Shown: piece after piece, positions 8,091 to 16,761 of the stretch | How the letters are laid out: each line of letters opens with the position of its first letter | How positions within the stretch are numbered: position 1 is the stretch's first letter | DNA from: JBEKSX01 sp049516635 | GTDB taxonomy: Bacteria > Bacteroidota > Ignavibacteria > Tepidaquicellales > OLB5 | Direction of reading: 5' to 3' | Length of the DNA stretch: 28,815 bases | Assembly (NCBI GenBank): GCA_049516635.1 | Contig: JBEKSX010000030.1 | Coordinates: forward strand, 1 to 28,815 | Notes under the pieces: generated by a model | The model's database searches: none | Told to the model about the DNA's origin: nothing | The model's input: only the letters and a program-made list of their open reading frames with translations | Program-made: the position numbers and the translations under genes

Positions 8091-9099
8091 GAATAAAATA
8101 AAAAAAATTCTCATCATTAAGCCTCACGCTATTGGCGATGTGGTTCTTTCGACCCCGGTAATAGAGAACCTGAGGTACCATTTCCCGGAAGCAGTAATAA
8201 ATTTTCTTACACAGAAATACTGCAGGGATGTACTTATCGGCAATCCATTTCTTGACCGTGTGCTCACATATGATCTTGAATATGACAGCGGGTATTTTAT
8301 CATTGAAAAGATAAGAAAACAAAAATACGATCTTGTTGTAGATCTGTTCGGCAACCCCAGGACCGCATTAATTACTTTTACGAGCGGTGCAAAGTATAAA
8401 TCAGGTTACCGCTTCAGGATGAGGGCTTACGCATATAATATTAAGATCACACCCAGAAGCGGAGAAGTCCATAACATCGATTTTAACCTTGACAGCATTA
8501 GAGCATTAGGGCTTGATATAATTTCGACGCAAACACGATTCTATATTAGTCCTGTGCATGAGGAGTTTGCTGATGATTATTTTATAAAGAAAGGTCTTGA
8601 TGAACGCAAAACGATTGCAGTAAATCCGTGCGGAACATGGGAGACGAAGGTATGGTATCCGGAAAAATATACAGGTCTTATCAATGACCTGACTAAAAAT
8701 GGATACAACGTCCTTTTATTTTGGGGTAATGAGAGTGAAAGAAAGCATGCTGAAAAGATACTAATTGCTGCTTCAGGCAAAGTTTTCCTAATTCCAGAAA
8801 TAGGTTTAAAATATATGGGTGCATTATTGAAGAAATGCAGAATTTTGATTACCAATGATACCGGACCGATGCATATCGCATCAGCTCTGGGAGTAAACAT
8901 AGCAGCCATTTTCGGTCCTACAAATTCTAAACTGCAGGGTCCCGTAAACAAAAACTCCATTGTTATTAAAAATGACAAATTAACCTGCCTGGGCTGCAAT
9001 CTCACAAAGATAAGCGATTGTCCGAACCAGCATAAATGTATGGGGGAGCTCAGTGTAGACCATGTTCTTGAAAGAGTTATGGAGTTATTGAATAATTAA
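8077..9099 (+). CDS. Family 9 glycosyltransferase (ADP-heptose:LPS heptosyltransferase-like)
   Basis: A 340-residue GT-B fold glycosyltransferase of the RfaF/WaaC family, expected to transfer heptose or a related sugar onto the lipopolysaccharide core at the inner face of the membrane. The N-terminal ILIIKPHAIGDVVLSTPVI (11-29) is the family's acceptor-domain start, with Asp21 the usual catalytic-base region. The nucleotide-sugar signature is NDTGPMHIASALG at 260-272, followed by FGPTNS. Near the C-terminus four cysteines (304, 307, 315, 321) are spaced as in many GT9 members. The start is TTG at 8077, giving a 14-bp overlap with nth; no ATG precedes the conserved first strand. Exact sugar and acceptor cannot be read from sequence, and no other LPS gene is adjacent. 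Confidence 0.85.
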   Translation: MKIDKNKIKKILIIKPHAIGDVVLSTPVIENLRYHFPEAVINFLTQKYCRDVLIGNPFLDRVLTYDLEYDSGYFIIEKIRKQKYDLVVDLFGNPRTALITFTSGAKYKSGYRFRMRAYAYNIKITPRSGEVHNIDFNLDSIRALGLDIISTQTRFYISPVHEEFADDYFIKKGLDERKTIAVNPCGTWETKVWYPEKYTGLINDLTKNGYNVLLFWGNESERKHAEKILIAASGKVFLIPEIGLKYMGALLKKCRILITNDTGPMHIASALGVNIAAIFGPTNSKLQGPVNKNSIVIKNDKLTCLGCNLTKISDCPNQHKCMGELSVDHVLERVMELLNN

Positions 9100-9160
9100 T
9101 ATAACGGAACTTCCGCTAAATGAGTCAAGTTAAATTATTTGAATAGGAATAAATTTTAAA

Positions 9161-9658
9161 ATGAAAAAAAATAATATAGTACTAATAACATTGTTCAGCA
9201 TTTTGATGCTCGGTTTTTCGTGTGACAGCACCCGGACTCAGAATTTTGAAGAAGCTCTGAAAACCGCTAAAGAACAGAATAAAAAAGTGATCGTTGATGT
9301 TTATACAGATTGGTGTGTATGGTGTAAGAAGATGGATAGAGATGCTTATAGCAACCCCGTAATCAAACAAATGATAAGTGATAATTTCGTTTTTGTAAAG
9401 CTTGATGCGGAAAGTGATGCAACATTCAACTATAACGGGAAAATATACAAAAGCTCTGAAATAGCAGCTCTTTTTGACGTATCCGGCTACCCCACTATGG
9501 TCTTTCTTAGGCCGGACGGAACTGTAATCGATTTCAATTATGATACTTACAAGTTGAATAATTTACCCGGTTATTATAAAGCGGGTGATTTTAAAAAAGT
9601 CCTGGAATATTTTAGAGATGACAAGTATAAGGATACTGACCTGAATAGTATCTTATAA
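9161..9658 (+). CDS. Thioredoxin-like protein, probable lipoprotein
   Basis: A 165-residue exported thioredoxin-fold protein of the thioredoxin_7/DUF255-like type. Residues 1-21 are a hydrophobic export signal ending LGFSC; Cys21 could be lipidated, although Gly at -3 is not the usual Leu, so a plain secreted form is possible. The active site is WCVWC, Cys52 and Cys55, after DVYTDW. The cis-proline strand is GYPTMVFLRPDG near residue 110. The length fits a single thioredoxin domain with a short C-terminal helix. Likely roles are reduction of periplasmic disulfides or cytochrome c/outer-membrane protein maturation. AGGA lies 12 bp before ATG 9161. The 61-bp gap from the glycosyltransferase has no terminator, so co-transcription is possible. 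Confidence 0.8.
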   Translation: MKKNNIVLITLFSILMLGFSCDSTRTQNFEEALKTAKEQNKKVIVDVYTDWCVWCKKMDRDAYSNPVIKQMISDNFVFVKLDAESDATFNYNGKIYKSSEIAALFDVSGYPTMVFLRPDGTVIDFNYDTYKLNNLPGYYKAGDFKKVLEYFRDDKYKDTDLNSIL

Positions 9659-9846
9659 TAATTATATACCCCATTTTAATTACCCAAATACGTTATGCAG
9701 TCTAACTTTTTTTATTAGCGCTTATAAATATATAATTATTCAAGGTTTATCAAATATCCTTTCAAATAGTTTGTTTTTATTTAAATAATTTAATAACTTG
9801 AATCGGACCGCAGAAACATTTTAAAAATCTAAAAGGGGGCAATCAT

Positions 9847-10725
9847 ATGAGGTTCCTAAAATACTTTATCTCCACCATTACAGTACTTTCCTTTCTTACA
9901 TTCGGAAGCACATACTCACAAGTTAAAACAACTACTACTAAATGGAAATCACCGCTTTTCACTATTGAAGCGGCTGGTTCGTTTGATCTACCGATTTCAG
10001 ATTCAAGAGGTCAGGTAGGTGATTTTTTCAAATTTATGAATTACGGCACTACGGTCGGATGGGGTGCTAAATTCAATTTTAAATTCGGACTCGGGCAGAA
10101 GGGTGATATAAGGCCTTATCTTTCGCTCAGTTATACCCAGCTCCAGGGAAGTGATAATTCAACGGCTTATATTGGCACTAATTGGATAAGTACACAAACC
10201 GGTTACCCGTTAACCGGATCCCAATTTTTCGGCAGTGCGGCTCTTCCGACAGTACCCGGGAGTTCAAGAATAATATTTAGAATTCCGAGCTTAGGCGCAG
10301 GGTTCGAGTATGCATTCGTCGATGTCGATAAAAAACGAAGGGCGTTCATTCCATTTATTGGTGCTGATCTGGATCTAAGTATTATAACGGGAATTTACAG
10401 ACAGACGCCGTCTATCACGTACGGTAATATTCCACCCGGTACCGAAACCTCTTTTACAATTAAACCTGATGTGAGGTTCGGGTTCGGTATCGGAACAGGT
10501 GCCGACATCAGGTTTATCCCGAATTTCGGTATGGTTTTTGGTGTAAAATATAAGTTCATTAATTTGTTCGGTAAGAGTTCTGATTTCCTGAGGGAAGAAA
10601 ATAAAATGAACTTGCTTGATAAAGCAGCCGCTAATCTGAACTCGAACCTGTATAAAGATAGGAATATAACCTATATGGAATTTTATCTTGGCGGTGCTAT
10701 CTATCTGGGAAAATCAAAAAAGTAA
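9847..10725 (+). CDS. Outer-membrane beta-barrel-type protein, unrecognised family
   Basis: A 292-residue protein with a signal peptide (about 1-24, ending TYSQ) followed by alternating hydrophobic/aromatic strands, Gly- and Asn-rich turns and long loops. Strands such as GWGAKFNFKFGLG, YLSLSYTQLQG, RFGFGIGTGADIRF, FGVKYKFINLFG and the terminal YMEFYLGGAIYLG read as barrel strands. This suggests an 8-12-stranded outer-membrane barrel, but the usual C-terminal Phe is absent and the sequence ends SKK. I do not recognise a named family. AAAGGGGGC about 10 bp before ATG 9847 is a ribosome binding site. The 188-bp upstream region (9659-9846) is AT-rich with no clear hairpin, so the gene probably has its own promoter. 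It converges on the MFS gene across the shared terminator at 10766. Confidence 0.65.
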   Translation: MRFLKYFISTITVLSFLTFGSTYSQVKTTTTKWKSPLFTIEAAGSFDLPISDSRGQVGDFFKFMNYGTTVGWGAKFNFKFGLGQKGDIRPYLSLSYTQLQGSDNSTAYIGTNWISTQTGYPLTGSQFFGSAALPTVPGSSRIIFRIPSLGAGFEYAFVDVDKKRRAFIPFIGADLDLSIITGIYRQTPSITYGNIPPGTETSFTIKPDVRFGFGIGTGADIRFIPNFGMVFGVKYKFINLFGKSSDFLREENKMNLLDKAAANLNSNLYKDRNITYMEFYLGGAIYLGKSKK

Positions 10726-10765
10726 AATCCTTTACCTTTATTTCTTTACGCAAAAACGAACGAGG

Positions 10766-10794
10766 AAAATCCCTGGTCATGCATCAGGGATTTT
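10766..10794. terminator. Bidirectional terminator between convergent genes
   Basis: AAAATCCCTG (10766-10775) and CAGGGATTTT (10785-10794) form a perfect 10-bp stem with a 9-nt loop. The built-in A and T runs provide a U tract on each strand. The stop codon of the minus-strand MFS gene (10784-10786) lies inside the hairpin. Confidence 0.85.
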
Positions 10795-12028
10795 CTATTA
10801 TTATTGCTTTAGGATATTTTACTTTTTTCAAAAGAAGGAAACCTGTTATAAAAAAGAAAGATATGGATAGTATGGCAAATCTCTGGTTTCCCGTGAGCCA
10901 TGATACAAGGCCGAAAGTGAAGGGTCCCAGTATAGTCGATGTCTTTTCAAACAAACCATAAAACCCGAAAAACTCCGTCTTCTTTTCCTCCGGTGTGAGG
11001 AAAGTCATCATACTCCTTGAAAGTGCCTGTGATGAACCTAGAAACATTCCGGCCAATGCCCCGATGATATTAAATCCTAATTTATCATTGATGAAAAATA
11101 CAACCACAGTTATTACGAGCCATCCAATCAAACACAGCTCCAAAGTAAATTTTGTGCCTATCCTGTCCGCAATGAATCCAAACAAAAAGGAACCTATCAT
11201 TGCAGTGATCTGTACTATTGCAAAGAAAATCACCAGCTCTGATATTGTGAAGCCGAGTGTTGTCTGAGCATAGATAGCGGAAAAAAATATTACTGTGTTT
11301 ACCCCGTCTATGTATAAGAAATAAGACAAGAGGAATGTTCTCAGGTTTATGTAGTTTTTGAGATGATGAAGAGTATTAGAAACTCTTGAAATACCCACTC
11401 TAACAGCATTAAATTTTTCTCCAGTTTGATCGAGCGGCTTTTTCTTTTCTTTTATGAAAAGAAAGAATGGAAGAGAGAAGATAAGGAAAAGGAAGGAGGA
11501 TGCAACAAATGATAGCCTGGGATCATTCTGGTAAATAAAAACAGGTACAAGGGCTGCAAGAGATCCAACATAACCAATTGCATAACCCAGAGAAGAAACT
11601 CTATTATAATTTTCAGGTAATGCGATCTCTTTTACGAATGCATCATAGAAGCTTAAACCTGCCTGAAAACCGATATTTGAAAATATAAAAAGTATCACTC
11701 CCCATAGTACCATACCCGGACCTACAAAATACATGAGAGCTGTTGTAATAATACATAACAGTGTAAAAAAGAAAAGGTAAGTTTTTTTATTGCTGTAAAA
11801 ATCGGCGGCAGCTCCCAGAACAGGGCTCAGTACTGCAACCGCGAGCATGGATATATTGATGGAGGATGACCAGTAGAAGTCTGCGATAGGAAGGTTTGAT
11901 GCTACAACCTTCTTAAAATATACAGCATAAACGAAAGCTACTACAATGACAGCGTACGACGAATTGGCGAAATCAAATAATGACCAAATAAATACAGTTC
12001 CGGTAAGCCATTTTGGTTTTTTATTCAT
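10784..12028 (-). CDS. MFS transporter, UMF1/Atg22-like permease
   Basis: A 414-residue, about 12-helix inner-membrane permease. The N-terminal WSLFDFANSSYAVIVVAFVYAVYF is the signature of the UMF1 family (MFS_1-like, related to the yeast vacuolar effluxer Atg22). Other family marks are GAAADFYSNKK after helix 2 (loop 2-3 motif), YDAFVKEIA, RVSSLGYAIGYVGSL and, in the second half, FGFIADRIGTKFTLEL and FGFYGLFEKTSTILGPFTFGLVS. A long basic loop (KEKKKPLDQTGEKF) separates the two six-helix halves. Substrate is unknown; amino-acid or metabolite export is often suggested for relatives. It is the last gene of a minus-strand run: 45 bp after nusB and ending in a bidirectional terminator. ATG 12028 starts directly before the signature helix. 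Confidence 0.85.
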   Translation of the reverse strand: MNKKPKWLTGTVFIWSLFDFANSSYAVIVVAFVYAVYFKKVVASNLPIADFYWSSSINISMLAVAVLSPVLGAAADFYSNKKTYLFFFTLLCIITTALMYFVGPGMVLWGVILFIFSNIGFQAGLSFYDAFVKEIALPENYNRVSSLGYAIGYVGSLAALVPVFIYQNDPRLSFVASSFLFLIFSLPFFLFIKEKKKPLDQTGEKFNAVRVGISRVSNTLHHLKNYINLRTFLLSYFLYIDGVNTVIFFSAIYAQTTLGFTISELVIFFAIVQITAMIGSFLFGFIADRIGTKFTLELCLIGWLVITVVVFFINDKLGFNIIGALAGMFLGSSQALSRSMMTFLTPEEKKTEFFGFYGLFEKTSTILGPFTFGLVSWLTGNQRFAILSISFFFITGFLLLKKVKYPKAIIIENP

Positions 12029-12073
12029 CCGGTAATGATGGTCTTATTGTGTGCTGTGAATTTCGGAGGATAA

Positions 12074-12547
12074 TCAGTCACCGGAATCTGGTTTGGTCGA
12101 TCTTGAGATAAGACCTTTTCCTTTTTTCTGTATCTCATTATTTTCCTTAAGGCGTATCAGAAGAGAATCCAGAATTCCGTTCACAAATTTTCCGGAGTTT
12201 TTTGTACTGTAATCTTTTGCGAGATCGATTGCCTCATTTATAGATACCTTGGGCGGTATCTCTTCGAAGAAATAGAATTCGCTCAGACACATTTTGATAA
12301 TGATAAAATCAATGAGGGCAATTCGTTCTATATCCCAGTTATCGACAGCTGATTTAATAAGCTCATCATATTTTTTTTTGTTCTCAATTACGCAAAAAAT
12401 AAGCTTATCGGCAAAAAGCCTGCTCTCATTATCTTTTACTTCGGTCAAAAGGTCTGACTTAACCTTTTCGATCGGATCTTTTGACAGCTCGTGGGCGTAC
12501 AGCACCTGGAGTACCTTTTCTCTGATTTGTCTTCTTGTAATTGGCAT
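12074..12547 (-). CDS. nusB: Transcription antitermination protein NusB
   Basis: A 157-residue all-helical RNA-binding protein. With NusE (S10) it binds boxA RNA and supports antitermination and folding of rRNA transcripts. The N-terminal TRRQIREKVLQVLYAHELS is the family's first RNA-binding helix, and IERIALIDFIIIKMCLSEFYFF...PPKVSINEAIDLAKDYS with FVNGILDSLL forms the conserved second half. The last ~22 residues (NNEIQKKGKGLISRSTKPDSGD) are a charged tail beyond the usual core. In many genomes nusB neighbours ribH; here it sits 17 bp downstream of a DUF218 membrane protein and 45 bp upstream of an MFS permease, all on the minus strand. Confidence 0.93.
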   Translation of the reverse strand: MPITRRQIREKVLQVLYAHELSKDPIEKVKSDLLTEVKDNESRLFADKLIFCVIENKKKYDELIKSAVDNWDIERIALIDFIIIKMCLSEFYFFEEIPPKVSINEAIDLAKDYSTKNSGKFVNGILDSLLIRLKENNEIQKKGKGLISRSTKPDSGD

Positions 12548-12564
12548 TTAATAATCCTTATATA

Positions 12565-13650
12565 TTATCCGATTCCGAAAAACCAGAATAAGATTAGAGC
12601 AAAACTCTCTTTTACACTGTATGAAAATGTCGATTCTGTTGATAACGGGGTATCTGAAGCTGCCGTAAAACAGCTCATCCCGAAGAACCTGCAGATCTGG
12701 CTCGACCGCAGTAAATGGAAATTATCGGTAATCAATATCATTTCTTTCCAGCTGTTCTTTTTATACAGATTTTGATTGATATAGGTTATTTGTTCCAGTG
12801 TTGAATTAGATTTGTTCTCAACGAAAATATATTTCTCATCCACTCCTTTTTTGATAAGTTCATTTTTTCCGACCTCAGCTTCGGTCATTTCGCCGGGGGC
12901 TCCTCCACCCGTCAATACAATATATTTAATAATTCCATTTTGATACAATTCAAATCCTTTGTTTATTCTTTCGCGCAGAACCGGTGATGGTCTGTTCCCT
13001 CCCCATACGGCAGCTCCCAGAACAACCCCAGCATCGGCTTTATATTTTTCTGAAGTTAATAGATCCGTATCATCACTATAGTAATAAACCGATAGAAAAA
13101 CAACACTGAATCCCGCTAAACAAACCAGAATAGTCAGCCAGATGCTTCTGAATGCATAATATTTTTTCAGGGCTGAAAATGAAATTATGATGATCGATAT
13201 TATCATGAATATATGCAGAATTGCAAAAAGAGATAATCCCACTATTTTTGTACCTTTGGTGTTAAGCTGAATTATTTTTACCGTAAATTCATCGAAAGCT
13301 TCTGTTGATGGGAGAAATATAGTGGTAAGTAATAGTACGAACAGGATAAATGAAAATATCACGAGCACATTCAGAGAAGTTTGACTTACCTTGCTGATAT
13401 TAAGATAAATGTTGATGAGGGAAAGGATAGCTACTGCAGCAGAAAGGAACCATATCATATTACCCGTGTAAAAAAAATCATAATTCTTGAACAATGCTTT
13501 CAGGAATTCACGTGATAATAAATTTGAAATGTAGAGATTGTTATAGTACTTGTAAATCTCCATGACTATAAGAACGAAAAATTCAAAAAGAAAGAGTTCT
13601 AAAATCAACAGCTTCTTGAATCTGCCTGTTTTACCTCCTGACAATATCAC
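12565..13650 (-). CDS. Membrane protein with C-terminal DUF218/YdcF domain
   Basis: A 361-residue protein. About five hydrophobic helices (roughly 11-33, 62-84, 92-112, 134-160, 168-190) are followed by a soluble DUF218 domain (about 205-345), the domain of SanA, ElyC and YdcF. Conserved pieces are VVLGAAVWGGNRPSPVLRER (209-228), LTGGGAPGEMTEAEV (246-260), ENKSNSTLEQ (278-287) and ITDNFHLLRS (307-316). The family is linked to envelope integrity and peptidoglycan precursor metabolism; the biochemical activity is unsettled. The domain would face the periplasm if five helices are right. The start is GTG at 13650; an AGGAGG lies just inside the reading frame, but no start codon follows it at a usable distance. 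Beginning at Met30 would delete most of the first helix. First gene of the minus-strand run with nusB and the MFS gene. Confidence 0.8.
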   Translation of the reverse strand: MILSGGKTGRFKKLLILELFLFEFFVLIVMEIYKYYNNLYISNLLSREFLKALFKNYDFFYTGNMIWFLSAAVAILSLINIYLNISKVSQTSLNVLVIFSFILFVLLLTTIFLPSTEAFDEFTVKIIQLNTKGTKIVGLSLFAILHIFMIISIIIISFSALKKYYAFRSIWLTILVCLAGFSVVFLSVYYYSDDTDLLTSEKYKADAGVVLGAAVWGGNRPSPVLRERINKGFELYQNGIIKYIVLTGGGAPGEMTEAEVGKNELIKKGVDEKYIFVENKSNSTLEQITYINQNLYKKNSWKEMILITDNFHLLRSSQICRFFGMSCFTAASDTPLSTESTFSYSVKESFALILFWFFGIG

Positions 13651-13905
13651 AAATAAATCTTTTTTCTATGTGAATATAGCTGAATTAAGAGCACAAAATA
13701 AAGTAAAAAAATTAATCATTTATCCAGCAAGTTGATTAAAAACTTTGTCATAAGAAATAAAATAATTTATGCATTTCTATTTAACATCAAGATAATCATT
13801 AATTCAGTCTCAGAGCGTTATATATGATTATTCGGCGGACTATCCTTCACTAACTTGTAATTCTGAAAATTAATAATTAATTTATAAAAGTTCTTTATAT
13901 AGCTT

Positions 13906-14114
13906 GTTTCGGTTCACGTATTATGCTGATTATATTTGAGTGAACAATAGGGAATCCCGTGAAATTCGGGAACTGTCCCGCAACTGTGATCAGGTAAAAT
14001 AAGATCATCATCTTTCGGTATTGAACGAAGGATGAACCACTGTTAAACCCCTTAGTCAGGGAAAACGGGAAGGTGATCTTAAATAACCCTGTAAGCCAGG
14101 AGACCTGCCGGAAC
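13906..14114 (+). ncRNA. Cobalamin (B12) riboswitch aptamer
   Basis: The hallmark B12 box AGCCAGGAGACCTGCC is at 14094-14109. Upstream are the conserved AGGGAAT (13949-13955), a CCCGT..ACGGG-type arm (CCCG/CGGG at 13956-13970), ACTGTCCCGCAACTGTGA (13972-13989), CCACTGT (14038-14044) and GGGAAGGTG. P1 can be drawn as GTTTCGG (13906-13912) with CCGGAAC (14108-14114), and GTTCAC (13912-13917) can pair with GTGAAC (13940-13945). Adenosyl- or methylcobalamin binding should switch off the downstream btuB-like receptor. The bases 13651-13905 before it are an AT-rich spacer between divergent genes, in which I see only probable promoter sequence. Confidence 0.97.
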
Positions 14115-14160
14115 ATGGATCTCAAATTAATCCTTCGCGGAAAAGGTAATGAGAATAATT

Positions 14161-14217
14161 AACCCTGATTTTTTATTCTTCTGTTATCTTAGAAATGAGG
14201 ATAAAACATCAGGGTTT
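14161..14217 (+). promoter_or_regulatory. Riboswitch expression platform (SD-sequestering or terminator hairpin)
   Basis: AACCCTGAT (14161-14169) pairs perfectly with ATCAGGGTT (14208-14216), and the 3' arm contains the AGGG that sits 10 bp before the btuB ATG at 14225. The stem would hide this Shine-Dalgarno sequence. A T-rich stretch TTTTAATTTT follows, so transcription termination is an alternative reading. The heptamer AACCCTG also occurs in the aptamer at 14085-14091, offering a competing partner. Confidence 0.65.
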
Positions 14218-14224
14218 TAATTTT

Positions 14225-16204
14225 ATGAATAAAATATATTACATATTGATTGCATTTATTTTGTATCCTGCTGCTTTGTTTGCCCAGTCTGGTGAATCGG
14301 ATTCGGTCATGACCGAGGAAATTCTTGTTACTGCTAACAGAGTGAAAACTTCTGCAATGCTTTCACCGGGAATGATACAGGTATTCAGGATGAAAGATAT
14401 TTCATCGTTAAATGGTTCAAAATTATCCGATGCTCTAGACATGGCTGACGCAGTATTTATTAGGGATTACGGCTTTAATTCAGGATTAAAAACCATATCA
14501 ATTAATTCATCGCAGAGCGAACATGCTTTAGTTCTACTGAACGGGGTGAAGCTTAACAGTCCCCAGAACTCACAGTACGATGCCGGATTGCTGGAGCTTG
14601 ATGATATATCACGCATCGAGGTTCTAAAGGGCGGTTCTTCGGCTTTATACGGAACCGAAGCAATTGGCGGGGTAATAAATATAATCAGTGATAACAGCAT
14701 TTCAAAACCTTTTTCATTCACGCTCAAAGATGAAGTAGGCTCTTATGGTCTCGAAAAGATCTTTCTCAAATCTATGAACAGAGTGAAAACGGGGGTACGA
14801 TCGCTGGCTGATATCAGCTTATCTTACTCCAACGAAAATGCTAGAAATAACTATGATTATAATTATTTTAACGGTTTTTCAAATATTATCAGACAGAGAG
14901 ATAATTCCGATTACAGAGCTCAGGTTTTTAATTCCGATATAAGCTATAAGCCTGATACTAAGTCTGAAATTGCATTGTTTGCTTTATATGACTATCACAA
15001 CCGCGGGATAGCAGGTGTTGACCTCGGTTATTCATATTCAAGTGCAAGACAAATAGACCGTAATCTCATTTCTTCTCTAGCGTACAAAAGAATTATTAAT
15101 AAGTCAATTGGTTTCAGTTCGGATTTTAACTATAAGTACTCATTGATGAACTACTATGATCCGATGACATTCGGTCTTCCTCAACCCTTGAATGATTTTT
15201 ACAAGCTTAATTCATTTATTCATTCTTCTACGCTAAATTATTCTTTTAATCAGAATGAGATAAATACAGGATATGAATTGAGCTATAATACTATCTCAAG
15301 CAATGAGACTGAAGATGGGATACTCTTACAGGCAGGCATTTTCAGCGCAGGAAAAATTGAAATTGATAAACAGATAATTTCAAAGATCACGCTGTATCCT
15401 TCTGTGAGATATGATTATTACTCGAACGTACACAAAAATGTTCTTTCAGGAAAATTCGGGATAAATATTCAGCCGTTCGAAAAGATCAATTTAACTTTTA
15501 AGTCATCGGCAGGATCGAATTTCAGAGCGCCTACTTTTAACGAACTTTACTGGATTGGACTTGGAAATAAAGACCTTCAGCCGGAACGCTCATTCAGCTT
15601 CGATGCAGGTTCTTATTACGGATTCCATTTTTTAGCAAATAACATTTTAGAAATATCTTATTATTCTTCCAACACAATCGACAGGATCGTATGGGCTCCC
15701 GATCAAAACGGGGTATGGCGTCCTGTAAATATCGGTAAAGTGAAAGCTGAAGGTATTGATGCAAGTTTAAGGTCATCCTTTATTATAAATCAAAGGGTAA
15801 GTACGGAAATATCTGTTAATTATAACTTTGCGAAAGCTCTTAAGAAAGATATTGATTATCCCGGTGACCCGACATATAATAAACAGCTTGTATATTTACC
15901 CCAGGAATATGCAAAATCTTCACTTATGTTGAGTTATAGACCCCCGATAAGTTTTTTGAAACTTATTGCTTTTAACCTGTTTTATACATTTACGGGAAAG
16001 AGGTTCGAAGACCTTGACAACATAAAATATGTGCCTTATTATGAGTTGATAGATGGAAATATTAATGTTACTTTTAATTTATTCAAAACAGAGACTTCAG
16101 TTAAATTTTCCGTAAATAATTTAGCAGATCAGGGTTACCAGGTAATTTCGGGTTATCCGATGCCTCTTAGAAATTATAAATTGCAAATAGGTATTAATTA
16201 TTAA
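14225..16204 (+). CDS. btuB: BtuB-like TonB-dependent cobalamin receptor
   Basis: A 659-residue outer-membrane receptor, using ATG 14225. Residues 1-20 are a signal peptide (LFAQ). TEEILVTANR near residue 28 is the TonB-box region. The plug domain contains SDALDMADAVFIRDYG, ALVLLNGVKLNSPQNSQYD and the conserved ISRIEVLKGGSSALYGTEAIGGVINII. The remaining ~530 residues are a 22-strand-type barrel with FRAPTFNELYW and LQPERSFSFDAGSYY motifs. It probably imports cobalamin (or a corrinoid) powered by TonB/ExbBD, since it lies directly behind a cobalamin riboswitch. An upstream in-frame ATG at 14195 falls inside the expression-platform loop and would place ten extra residues ahead of the signal peptide; AGGG at 14211 fits the ATG at 14225. 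The next gene starts 32 bp later. Confidence 0.93.
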   Translation: MNKIYYILIAFILYPAALFAQSGESDSVMTEEILVTANRVKTSAMLSPGMIQVFRMKDISSLNGSKLSDALDMADAVFIRDYGFNSGLKTISINSSQSEHALVLLNGVKLNSPQNSQYDAGLLELDDISRIEVLKGGSSALYGTEAIGGVINIISDNSISKPFSFTLKDEVGSYGLEKIFLKSMNRVKTGVRSLADISLSYSNENARNNYDYNYFNGFSNIIRQRDNSDYRAQVFNSDISYKPDTKSEIALFALYDYHNRGIAGVDLGYSYSSARQIDRNLISSLAYKRIINKSIGFSSDFNYKYSLMNYYDPMTFGLPQPLNDFYKLNSFIHSSTLNYSFNQNEINTGYELSYNTISSNETEDGILLQAGIFSAGKIEIDKQIISKITLYPSVRYDYYSNVHKNVLSGKFGINIQPFEKINLTFKSSAGSNFRAPTFNELYWIGLGNKDLQPERSFSFDAGSYYGFHFLANNILEISYYSSNTIDRIVWAPDQNGVWRPVNIGKVKAEGIDASLRSSFIINQRVSTEISVNYNFAKALKKDIDYPGDPTYNKQLVYLPQEYAKSSLMLSYRPPISFLKLIAFNLFYTFTGKRFEDLDNIKYVPYYELIDGNINVTFNLFKTETSVKFSVNNLADQGYQVISGYPMPLRNYKLQIGINY

Positions 16205-16236
16205 AATAATAACTTTATTATTCATAGGAGTAAAAA

Positions 16237-16761
16237 ATGATTAACTTTCTAACAGCTGTTTTACTGATCCTCTTCGCAGCATTTTCAAGGGTGGTGCCTC
16301 ATCCTGCTAATTTTACACCAATTGCCGCGATTGCACTTTTTTCGGGTGTATACCTCAGTAAAAAATATTTCTTTATAGTCCCGATTGCGGCAATGCTGCT
16401 GAGCGATATGATAATCGGCTTTCATTCGGAAATGATCTGGGTCTACGGCAGTTTTGCGGTCATTGCAGTATTAGGTTTATGGCTGAGATCACATAAGAGC
16501 GTCGGTTATATAATAGGAACCACGCTGGTGTCATCGGTAATATTTTTCATCATAACCAATTTCGGCGTATGGCTCAGCGGTTACTATACCATGACTTTCA
16601 GCGGACTGGTTGAATGTTATACAATGGCTATACCATTTTTCCGAAATACTGCAGCCGGAGACCTCATTTACGTTGGGGTGATGTTCGGGATATACGAGCT
16701 CGTAAGCAGATATGTAAAAAAGGAATCACAGCACGTAGTTAATTCAGAGATAGGAAAGTAA
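16237..16761 (+). CDS. DUF6580-family membrane protein, candidate corrinoid transporter
   Basis: A 174-residue protein with five to six membrane helices. PHPANFTPIAAIALFSGVYL (21-40), LLSDMIIGFH (54-63) and FRNTAAGDLIYVGVMFG (135-151) are the family's conserved stretches, and I recognise it as the DUF6580 'putative transport protein' type. In size and topology it resembles ECF-transporter substrate-binding (S) components. AGGAG lies 8 bp before ATG 16237. It follows btuB by 32 bp under the same B12 riboswitch, and no BtuC, BtuD or BtuF gene appears in the window, so inner-membrane transport of cobalamin is the simplest inferred job. One cysteine (Cys127) is present; the solitary B12 transporter BtuM uses a cysteine as a cobalt ligand, but no homology to BtuM is claimed. 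The short C-terminal tail is basic and cytoplasmic by the positive-inside rule. Confidence 0.75.
   Translation: MINFLTAVLLILFAAFSRVVPHPANFTPIAAIALFSGVYLSKKYFFIVPIAAMLLSDMIIGFHSEMIWVYGSFAVIAVLGLWLRSHKSVGYIIGTTLVSSVIFFIITNFGVWLSGYYTMTFSGLVECYTMAIPFFRNTAAGDLIYVGVMFGIYELVSRYVKKESQHVVNSEIGK

Noticed and set aside
8577..9005. 142-codon open frame on the minus strand inside the GT9 gene
   Set aside because: Fully overlapped by a convincing glycosyltransferase; no independent signals.
14195..14224. In-frame ATG at 14195 as the start of the btuB-like gene
   Set aside because: It lies in the loop of the riboswitch expression hairpin and would add ten residues before the signal peptide; ATG 14225 has AGGG at 10 bp.
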